Shown in pieces: positions 6,635 to 12,615 of a stretch of DNA of 17,827 nucleotides (the stretch's first letter is position 1; every line of letters starts with the position of its first letter). Origin of the DNA: LDYB01 sp037442385 (lineage in GTDB: Bacteria > Armatimonadota > Fimbriimonadia > Fimbriimonadales > GBS-DC). The translations under genes and the position numbers were made by a program. Location of the stretch: NCBI GenBank assembly GCA_037442385.1, contig JBBIQJ010000040.1, positions 1-17,827 on the forward strand. The letters are read 5' to 3'. The notes beneath the pieces were generated by a model, which saw nothing but the letters and a program-made list of their open reading frames with translations, had not been told where the DNA came from and made no database searches.

Positions 6635-8428
6635 TTACGCCACCTGTTCCGCAGTTTCAAAGAGGTTAATCTCGCGGGCGCTTTTCTCCACGAGGTCGGT
6701 CTCCAGAGTCAAGCATGGAAAGCCGAAATATTCCCCTTCCTGCAGGTCCACCTGATGTCCGCTAATCTGTGCCCAGCCTCGAAGCGGTGTGAAAAGCAAG
6801 ACCCCCACCCGATTCATAGTGTGCGCCGAGAGAAGCGCCAGTTGCATCTGTCCCGCAAGTCCCGCGAGTTTGTAACGCAGGTTGGCGCGGGCACTGAGCC
6901 ATTGCGCCAGCTCGTGGGCGGTCAGCCATTCATAGCCGTTGTAGCGCACGGAGCCAATCATCCGCATCAGCGCATCGGCACTGCTGTGATCCGCCAACAC
7001 CGAGGGACGGATAGTGATGTGGAACACCCCATGCACGCTTCGGGTGGCGTTGAAGAGGGCGTTCATCTGGGCAGGCGAGACCCACTCCATCGCGCGGTAC
7101 GCCAGCAGGGGAACAGAATAGACACGGATTATTTCGCCAGGGCGTGTGCGACTCATCGGCTGCCACGGATGCGCGCTCCCGAACAGGAACCCACTCGCCT
7201 GGGGGTGATAAGCGCCGCGGCTGAGCTCCGTGAAAATCTGCGCCCGCTCCACATGTTCGTAAAACTCGCTGCAGCCGCGCCACTGCAACCCTTCCACCTG
7301 CACCGCGGTGATTGTCCGCACGCCCGTAAACCGACGCAGGTTGTCCACCTGACTCTGCACGCTACTTGGCTTACAAAACTGTCCCGGTTCAGGCACATAG
7401 CGCAAGCCAATTTCGTGTTCACGGCGCGCCAGATCGCGGTAAAAGTTTGCGCTATGAATCAGCTCACTGATGCACCAGACGGCTCGCGTGCCCGTCAGGG
7501 TCAGCAGGTGATTCAAGGGCGTTTCGTGACTGCCACTGGCAGGGTCAGACTCGATGCTCAAGACCCCCACCCCAGGCAACATGCGCGGATAGAACCAGAT
7601 CATTGGTACGACCGCGCCCCTCCATTGCCCAGCCTGAAGCACCGCCCGAAACAGGCTCTCCTGCCACAAATCGGCTACGGGTTTGAGAAAGCAGAGCGTG
7701 CCATCTTCACAAGGATAGCGGTCCAGGTACCAGTCCAGCCGCGTTGCGTCCTCACTGTGGAGGCACGGGTCTTCGTGGCGTGGGGGAATGTCCGGGGGCA
7801 GCACGACCTGCTCGCTGACGGGGCGCCCCATGCGGATACGCAAAATCGTTTCGCCCAAGTCTATTGCGAAAACCAGCACATGCCCCGCACCGAGGGTGTG
7901 ATGGAGAAGGGCAGGGCGGTCTGTACGGCGCCCGTGCGGGTCGTGCCAGTATGCCCACACTTCGGCAGTCGTCGCATAGACTTCGCGTCCCCCAAAGCAG
8001 TGGAGCAGCCCCCAGGTTTCTGGTAGCACGGCGTTGAGCTTTTCGGACGCCGCATAGCCCTCCCCCAGTCGGACAGGCTTGCCGTCGGGATGGTTCTGGG
8101 GTTCACAACCCGTGATTTCGGGAGCATGGGGCACGCCCCCAACCGCGATCCACACCCCGCCCTGCTCCACAAACTGGTGGAGTGTCAGGCGTGTGGCGTC
8201 ATCCAGCTCCCCTCCGCCCAGAGTGAGCAGGATGTCCAGATGAGGCGCTCGGGACGCCAGCTCAGCAGGCGTGAGCCATTCGGGCAGGAAGCCCCCATAC
8301 CGAATCACTTCGCATGCATAGGTTTCGAACGGATTCGTGCAGGTGGGAGGGCTTCCTGCGCTCGGCTTGCTAAGTGCGCTGAACGGGCAGACCCCGATAC
8401 GCGCCCATCTCCACTGTGCCTTGCTCAT
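6635..8428 (-). CDS. Unknown protein: amidotransferase-like plus deacetylase-like regions, in flagellar operon
   Basis: The product is 597 aa, with no signal peptide or membrane segment seen. Residues ~35-195 look like a class I glutamine-amidotransferase-like or GH42-trimerisation-like fold (DILLTLGGGELDDATRLTL, QFVEQGGVWIAVGG, then GAGHVLVFAIDLGE), without an obvious catalytic Cys nucleophile. Residues ~285-510 resemble a degenerate NodB/polysaccharide deacetylase: VGVLSIESDP (~287-296) where the family has a TFDDG-like strand, REHEIGLR (~336-343) in place of HEIGxH, and HITIRPS (~470-476). Metal ligands seem incomplete, so activity is uncertain. It lies between flgE (59-nt gap) and fliM (3-nt gap), a place often held by flbD/fliL. 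A role in flagellar assembly or wall remodelling is only an inference from position. Confidence 0.75.
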   Translation of the reverse strand: MSKAQWRWARIGVCPFSALSKPSAGSPPTCTNPFETYACEVIRYGGFLPEWLTPAELASRAPHLDILLTLGGGELDDATRLTLHQFVEQGGVWIAVGGVPHAPEITGCEPQNHPDGKPVRLGEGYAASEKLNAVLPETWGLLHCFGGREVYATTAEVWAYWHDPHGRRTDRPALLHHTLGAGHVLVFAIDLGETILRIRMGRPVSEQVVLPPDIPPRHEDPCLHSEDATRLDWYLDRYPCEDGTLCFLKPVADLWQESLFRAVLQAGQWRGAVVPMIWFYPRMLPGVGVLSIESDPASGSHETPLNHLLTLTGTRAVWCISELIHSANFYRDLARREHEIGLRYVPEPGQFCKPSSVQSQVDNLRRFTGVRTITAVQVEGLQWRGCSEFYEHVERAQIFTELSRGAYHPQASGFLFGSAHPWQPMSRTRPGEIIRVYSVPLLAYRAMEWVSPAQMNALFNATRSVHGVFHITIRPSVLADHSSADALMRMIGSVRYNGYEWLTAHELAQWLSARANLRYKLAGLAGQMQLALLSAHTMNRVGVLLFTPLRGWAQISGHQVDLQEGEYFGFPCLTLETDLVEKSAREINLFETAEQVA

Positions 8429-8438
8429 AGTTCCCCAT

Positions 8439-8467
8439 CCCGATTTTCGGCAAGCCGCCCGATTTTC
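8439..8467 (-). repeat. Direct repeat GAAAATCGGG x2 upstream of the 597-aa gene
   Basis: The 10-mer CCCGATTTTC on the plus strand occurs at 8439-8448 and 8458-8467, 19 bp apart, in the 59-bp flgE-to-orf597 gap. On the coding strand it reads GAAAATCGGG twice, 10 and 29 nt before the start codon. The near two-turn spacing would suit a protein-binding site or internal regulatory element, but chance cannot be ruled out. Confidence 0.35.
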
Positions 8468-8487
8468 TTCACAGCAAGGCTACGGGA

Positions 8488-9762
8488 TTAGCGCTTCATG
8501 TTGACCACATCCGCCAGCAACTCGTCCACCACCGACACGATTCGTGTGTTCGCCTGAAAACCGCGTTGTGTAACAATCATATCGGCGAACTCGCCGCCCA
8601 GGTCGACATTCGACTGCTCCAGATAGCCCGCGTTGATTTCGCCCAACCCCCCTGTGGTGGGCGCGCCAATCTGGGGCAGTCCGGAGTTATCGGTCAGGCG
8701 CCACATGTTGTTGCCCAGCCGCTCCAGTCCCGCAGGGTTGGAGAACAGGCTGAGCGCGATACGCCCCATCGGGCGCGACAGCCCATTGGAGAACACGCCC
8801 TGAATCGTGCCATCGATGCCGATGGTGAACTCCTGTAGCGTGCCCGGCGGGAAGCCGTCCTGATAAATCGGCTGCACCACCGATTCCGCGGCGAGCGAGG
8901 TAATCTGGCTGAGATCCAGGTTCACCGTGAACGGCGACGCGCCGTTTGTGGGAGTGATGGTAATCTGCTGGGTGGTGGTGCCAATCAGGCGACCTTGCGA
9001 ATCGAAATAGAGGCGTGTGTTGGAACCCGTGCTGAAATCGCCGACCGAGGTGGAGCCTTCGGTTGCTTCCCAATCCCATGACATCACGGCTCCGGTCGGA
9101 GCGCCGGGGGGCGGTGGCGACTGACGGTTGCGGAAGGTAATCGTGATGTCGTGCGCGCCGCCCAAGCCGTCGTATACCCGCACAGTCGCCGAATACTGAT
9201 CGCCCGGGTCTGCATTCGCGTTCAGATTGCCCGTGTAAATCACCTGCGAGGTCTGGCGCACAGCCGCCTGCGAGCCGACCGGGAACTGAAGCACCGAGCT
9301 GGCGGTAATCGCCTGATTGGTATCGATCAGTCCGCCTGGGTCGGCGCGCCAGCCCAGCACTTTCCAGCCTGTGCCCCGATGCACCAGAAAGCCGGAGGAA
9401 TCGAGTCCGAACGCGCCATCGCGCGTGAACACGACATCCCGTCCGTTCGTGAGCATAAAGTAGCCGTTGCCCTGAATGGCGAGGTCGGTACTGCGCCCTG
9501 TCAGCTCCAGCGCGCCCTGCAGGGGCAGGGTGTCAATCGCGCCGACTTTGACCCCCAATCCCACCTGCATCGGGTTCGTGCCTCCCAGCACACCACTGGG
9601 ACGACTGGCAGCCCGCAGAGTCTGCGCCATGAGGTCCTGAAAGTGGGTTCGGGCGCTTTTGAAGCCAATCGTGTTGATATTGGCGATATTGTTGCCGATG
9701 ATGTTCATCTTAATCTGATGCGCCTTGAGGCTGGCAACCCCTGAAAGCATCGCTTGCCACAT
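8488..9762 (-). CDS. flgE: Flagellar hook protein FlgE
   Basis: The product is 424 aa from the preferred start (426 from an ATG two codons upstream, at 9768). It is the building unit of the hook, exported by the flagellar type III system. The N-terminal rod/hook signature is clear (MLSGVASLKAHQ, MNIIGNNIANINTIGFKSARTHFQDLM). The FlgE/F/G core GRSTDLAIQGNGYFML follows, and the C-terminal heptad helix ends the protein (LEQSNVDLGGEFADMIVTQRGFQANTRIVSVVDELL). The middle 200 residues are the variable, beta-rich surface domains. The ribosome site TAGGAGGTGA fits ATG 9762 (9-nt spacing) rather than 9768 (3 nt). It follows flgD by 13 nt, and FlgD caps the growing hook. Confidence 0.95.
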   Translation of the reverse strand: MWQAMLSGVASLKAHQIKMNIIGNNIANINTIGFKSARTHFQDLMAQTLRAASRPSGVLGGTNPMQVGLGVKVGAIDTLPLQGALELTGRSTDLAIQGNGYFMLTNGRDVVFTRDGAFGLDSSGFLVHRGTGWKVLGWRADPGGLIDTNQAITASSVLQFPVGSQAAVRQTSQVIYTGNLNANADPGDQYSATVRVYDGLGGAHDITITFRNRQSPPPPGAPTGAVMSWDWEATEGSTSVGDFSTGSNTRLYFDSQGRLIGTTTQQITITPTNGASPFTVNLDLSQITSLAAESVVQPIYQDGFPPGTLQEFTIGIDGTIQGVFSNGLSRPMGRIALSLFSNPAGLERLGNNMWRLTDNSGLPQIGAPTTGGLGEINAGYLEQSNVDLGGEFADMIVTQRGFQANTRIVSVVDELLADVVNMKR

Positions 9763-9770
9763 CTGCATTC

Positions 9771-9778
9771 ACCTCCTA
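9771..9778 (-). promoter_or_regulatory. Ribosome binding site that decides the flgE start
   Basis: On the minus strand the site reads TAGGAGGT, continuing GA, a near-perfect anti-SD match. It overlaps the flgD stop codon (TAG at 9778-9776). Spacing from GGAGG favours the second of two nearby in-frame ATGs, at 9762. Confidence 0.7.
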
Positions 9779-10150
9779 ACGAATCGTTTTGAGCGCACTG
9801 AACGGAACGCGCTGGTCGGACACAGTGAGGTAAATCTCCCCGCTGCTGAGTTCCACCGCCTCCACTTTACCGCTGAGTGTTGTGCCGTTGGGCAGAATGG
9901 CTTCCACTTCGCGCCCAATCAGGCTGGCAGATTGGAGTGCGGTCAGCAGTTGTCCCATGCGTTCCATCTGTTGCGCGGTATTGAGCTGCGCCATCTGTGC
10001 CAGAAAGTCCCGATCCTTAACGGGGTCCATCGGGTTCTGGGATGTCAGCTCCACAATCAACAGTCTCAGGAATTGATAGGTGTCCAGAGCGGTGCGAGAG
10101 CGATTGCTTGCGACCGTCTGGGCGCTTGACTGAACAGCCTGTATTGTCAT
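9776..10150 (-). CDS. flgD: Flagellar hook-capping protein FlgD, short form
   Basis: The product is 124 aa. The N-terminal FlgD signature is present: DTYQFLRLLIVELTSQNPMDPVKDRDFLAQMAQLNTAQQME, which mediates cap assembly and export. It is followed by one small beta region (GREVEAILPNGTTLSGKVEAVELSSGEIYLTV) corresponding to the start of the Tudor-like domain. The FnIII-like domain of enteric FlgD (~230 aa) is absent, as in the short FlgD of many Gram-positive-type systems. The frame is open to 10264, but GAGGAGG (10157-10163) sits 6 nt before ATG 10150 (ATG 10153 is 3 nt away), so I start there. It lies 19 nt after the fliK stop and shares its end with the flgE ribosome site. Confidence 0.92.
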   Translation of the reverse strand: MTIQAVQSSAQTVASNRSRTALDTYQFLRLLIVELTSQNPMDPVKDRDFLAQMAQLNTAQQMERMGQLLTALQSASLIGREVEAILPNGTTLSGKVEAVELSSGEIYLTVSDQRVPFSALKTIR

Positions 10151-10156
10151 CATTAA

Positions 10157-10163
10157 CCTCCTC
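10157..10163 (-). promoter_or_regulatory. Ribosome binding site that decides the flgD start
   Basis: GAGGAGG on the minus strand lies 6 nt before ATG 10150 and 3 nt before ATG 10153. It sits in the 19-nt fliK-flgD gap and rules out the longer open frame starting at 10264, which would lie deep in fliK. Confidence 0.7.
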
Positions 10164-10169
10164 AGGCAT

Positions 10170-11396
10170 TCACGCCCAGGCGCTCCATCGCCCAAGAAGG
10201 TGGATGCTTTCCGTAGCGTGGCGTGTGATGCGTGTTGGCTCGCTGAGAGAGCGAGTTGTTTCATAGGGTGTGGACGTCGGGCGTCGGGAAGCGTGGTGGC
10301 TGCCCGTGCCGACGCTGAACGCGCCCAGCTGCAAACCGCGCTGGGCTAACTGCTCGCGCAGGCTCTGCGCCGCCTGTTCCAGCGCCCGCCGCGCGAAATC
10401 GTGTTCGGTGGTCAGCCAGGTATGCACTTCTGTGCCTTCCACCTGAACGCGAATCTCGATTCGCCCCCACTCAGGCGGGTCTAACTGGAGAGTGATGCTC
10501 TGCTCGCCAGGGCGATGCCCCAGCCGCTCGATGTGCTGGGCGATTTGCTCCACACTTTCCCAGCGCAATTCCCCTGATGGTGGGGTACTGGTTTCCAGAA
10601 TGGCGACGCCCCCTCCGTGCAAGAGGCTGTGTACGCCTGTCGCAAAATGTGCCAGCGGCTCCCCATGCGAGTGGGGTACGCGCCTCTCCAACGCCTGCTG
10701 GGGATTTCGTTCTGCCCCAGCCGACACTGGCTCGTTTGCCACTCCCGTTCGCTCCACAGAAGGGGTTTGCGGAGCCTCTCCGCTTGGAGCGTGAGGCGCC
10801 TCTGGGACAGGAGCAAAATCGGGCGTTGCGATGGGTTCCGCTATCGGCAGGCGCCCCGTCGCTTCCGAGCTGTGCCTGTCGGTGTGTCCCGGGGAAAGCA
10901 CAGCCTCCTCAAAGCCAGGTTTCTGCTCTGTTGGGACATCAGGTTGTTCTGGAAGGTGCGGTAAAACCGAGTCTTCTGAGGCGGGTGTCATGTGTTGGAG
11001 AATCTCCGCGAAGGGGTCTCCCGCACTTTGTTCGGGAGAGGTGGTGGCTCCTGCGTCAGTTGCAGAAGGGTTCGTTGCCATGCGGCTTTTCACTGCGTCC
11101 TGAGGGGGCAGCCACGCTTGCGGAGCGCGGGCGGTTGGCTCCGAAAGCGCTGGCTCTCCCTCAGGCAGCGGCAAAAACACCCCAGGGACCGGGAGATTCA
11201 TCCCCACAAGCAAGCCCACCATCGTAGCATCAGAATGAGGGTCGGTCTGCGTGTGGGCAGGCTCCTGTTTCTCACCGCCCATCAGGTCCAGCCACTCTGC
11301 AAAGAGACCGCTGTCTTCGCCCTCTGCAGGGTAGCCTTCCAAGCCCGTCCACTCACACACAAATGCACTGGCTTGCAGGTTCGTGATGTGCATCAC
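10170..11396 (-). CDS. fliK: Flagellar hook-length control protein FliK
   Basis: The product is about 408 aa. FliK acts as the secreted ruler that measures the hook and switches export from hook to filament. Residues ~60-260 are a Pro/Ala/Glu/Thr-rich, poorly conserved stretch typical of the ruler part. The C-terminal Flg_hook domain (~290-365) is recognisable: SITLQLDPPEWGRIEIRVQVEG, then a long helix with ALEQAAQSLREQLAQRGLQLGAFSV, matching the L-x-P-x-x-L-G-x-[IV]-x-[IV] pattern. The tail is Ser/Thr/Arg-rich. The start is GTG 11396 or ATG 11393; no Shine-Dalgarno is seen, and TATAAT lies only 5-8 nt upstream. It is the first gene of the visible flagellar block and is divergent from panD. 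Confidence 0.88.
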   Translation of the reverse strand: MMHITNLQASAFVCEWTGLEGYPAEGEDSGLFAEWLDLMGGEKQEPAHTQTDPHSDATMVGLLVGMNLPVPGVFLPLPEGEPALSEPTARAPQAWLPPQDAVKSRMATNPSATDAGATTSPEQSAGDPFAEILQHMTPASEDSVLPHLPEQPDVPTEQKPGFEEAVLSPGHTDRHSSEATGRLPIAEPIATPDFAPVPEAPHAPSGEAPQTPSVERTGVANEPVSAGAERNPQQALERRVPHSHGEPLAHFATGVHSLLHGGGVAILETSTPPSGELRWESVEQIAQHIERLGHRPGEQSITLQLDPPEWGRIEIRVQVEGTEVHTWLTTEHDFARRALEQAAQSLREQLAQRGLQLGAFSVGTGSHHASRRPTSTPYETTRSLSEPTRITRHATESIHLLGRWSAWA

Positions 11397-11401
11397 CCCG
11401 T

Positions 11402-11407
11402 ATTATA
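11402..11407 (-). promoter_or_regulatory. TATAAT box for the fliK-led flagellar block
   Basis: A perfect TATAAT on the minus strand lies 5 nt before GTG 11396 and 8 nt before ATG 11393. A TSS 6-7 nt downstream would fall at or next to the start codon, so a leaderless mRNA is likely if the box is used. A consensus -35 at 16-18 bp is not visible. Confidence 0.45.
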
Positions 11408-11456
11408 GGCAGGGCGAGACAATCTTTAGAGGGGGCGCAATCTCTATCCAATTGGG

Positions 11457-11474
11457 TATTATATTAAGCGGAGG
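11457..11474 (+). promoter_or_regulatory. AT-rich -10-like region and ribosome site of panD
   Basis: TATTATATTAA (11457-11467) offers several -10-like hexamers. It is directly followed by GCGGAGG, whose GGAGG (11470-11474) is 8 nt before the panD ATG. The ribosome site is good; the promoter call is weak because no -35 is seen. Confidence 0.4.
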
Positions 11475-11482
11475 CACACCCT

Positions 11483-11866
11483 ATGCGACTGACGGAGCGA
11501 CTGAAAGCCAAGATTCACATGGCGCGCGTCACGGAATCGCGCCTGGACTACATTGGCAGTATCGCCATCGACGAGGAGCTGATGGACGCGATTGGCCTCG
11601 AGCCAGGCGAAATGGTGCATGTGTGGGTGATGGATAATGGAGAGCGGTTTCAGACCTATGTGATTCCCGCCCCACCTGGCTCGGGTGAGATTGCCATCTA
11701 CGGCTCCGCCGCGCATAAAGCCCAGAAAGGGCACCGGATTATCATTGCGGCCACTGTGTTCACCGATGAGTGGGTGGAGCCGAAGATGGTGCTGGTCAAC
11801 GAAAAGAACCAGATTGTGCAGTACCTGCCGTTCAAAGCCCAGGCGATTCCGGTGGAGCTTTCCTGA
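11483..11866 (+). CDS. panD: Aspartate 1-decarboxylase proenzyme PanD
   Basis: The product is 127 aa, the family length. It decarboxylates L-aspartate to beta-alanine for pantothenate and CoA synthesis, using a pyruvoyl group made by self-cleavage. The cleavage site is Gly25-Ser26 in YIGSIAID. Other conserved residues are Lys10 and His12 (KAKIHMARVT), Arg55 and Tyr59 (GERFQTYVIP), and the NGSA-like turn as YGSAAHKAQKGHRIII. All match E. coli numbering with a +1 shift. The ribosome site GGAGG is 8 nt before the ATG. Its TGA overlaps the ATG of the next gene (TGATG), implying coupled translation. No panB, panC or panM neighbour is in the window. Confidence 0.97.
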   Translation: MRLTERLKAKIHMARVTESRLDYIGSIAIDEELMDAIGLEPGEMVHVWVMDNGERFQTYVIPAPPGSGEIAIYGSAAHKAQKGHRIIIAATVFTDEWVEPKMVLVNEKNQIVQYLPFKAQAIPVELS

Positions 11867-12615
11867 TGCAAGGCGACATGGGACTTCGCGCCATCCTGTT
11901 CGATGTGGATGGCACGCTCATCGATACCGTCCAGCTGATTGTGAAGGCGCTGGACCACACTTATCGCAAGCATCTGGGGATTGCACTGCCCCACGAGGAG
12001 ATTCGGCGCCTGATTGGCTTGCCGCTCCATGTGCAGATGCACTATTTAGATGACAGGGTGAGCCATTCCGTGGATCACCTGCAGATGGAGAACGACGAGC
12101 GTGCTTATTATGAGGCGCACCGCCATGAGGAGCGCGTGATTTCTGAGATGGTCGAAGCGGTACGCGAAGCCAAACGACGCGGCTACCGCACCGCGCTCGT
12201 GACCTCTAAAAATCGGCTGGAGTATGCCGTCTCGCGACCCCAGCTCCAGCTGGATGACTGGATTGACACGCTGGTAACGGCGGAAGACACAGAGCGCCAT
12301 AAGCCCCACCCCGAACCCGTGCTGAAAGCGCTGGAACGCCTGAAAATGGCTCCCGAAGAGGCTCTCTATATTGGGGATACGGTGTATGACCTTACCTGCG
12401 GGCGTTCGGCAGGGGTGTATGTCGCTGCCGTTGCCTGGGGCGCGCACCTGCCCGAAGACCTACGCGCCGCCCAACCCGATTATTTCTTTGAACACCCACA
12501 GGATGTGCTGGAATGGATTAAGACTTTACCACCCATAGACAACGATGGCACGCCGAAAGAAGACAGTTTCCGAATCAGCGCAGCCTCCCTCTCTGGAGGC
12601 TCCCGTTCCGAATGA
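11866..12615 (+). CDS. HAD-superfamily phosphatase (PpaX/phosphoglycolate phosphatase-like)
   Basis: The product is 249 aa from the ATG that overlaps the panD stop, with GGTGGAG as ribosome site inside panD; ATG 11878 is an alternative. All four HAD motifs are present: D13-x-D15-G-T (FDVDGTLIDT, nucleophile and acid/base), Ser114 (LVTSKN), Lys146 (RHKPHP), and GD171-x-x-x-D (YIGDTVYD). A helical cap lies at ~20-90. This is subfamily IA, as in pyrophosphatase PpaX and phosphoglycolate phosphatase Gph; the substrate cannot be told from sequence. The last ~24 residues (IDNDGTPKEDSFRIS...) lie beyond the HAD fold and are encoded where the next gene already begins, so they may be poorly constrained. 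Confidence 0.9.
   Translation: MQGDMGLRAILFDVDGTLIDTVQLIVKALDHTYRKHLGIALPHEEIRRLIGLPLHVQMHYLDDRVSHSVDHLQMENDERAYYEAHRHEERVISEMVEAVREAKRRGYRTALVTSKNRLEYAVSRPQLQLDDWIDTLVTAEDTERHKPHPEPVLKALERLKMAPEEALYIGDTVYDLTCGRSAGVYVAAVAWGAHLPEDLRAAQPDYFFEHPQDVLEWIKTLPPIDNDGTPKEDSFRISAASLSGGSRSE

Noticed and set aside
6755..8026. 423-codon open frame on the plus strand opposite the 597-aa gene
   Set aside because: It is antisense to a gene with clear operon context, has no recognisable domain and mirrors the codon bias of the real strand.
10151..10264. Longer N-terminus for FlgD (start at 10264)
   Set aside because: The extra 38 residues overlap fliK and lack FlgD similarity, while a strong ribosome site sits just before ATG 10150.
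11770..11865. Longer N-terminus for the HAD phosphatase (start at 11770)
   Set aside because: It would overlap panD by ~97 nt and add sequence ahead of the HAD motif I; ATG 11866 has a ribosome site and the normal distance to FDVDGT.
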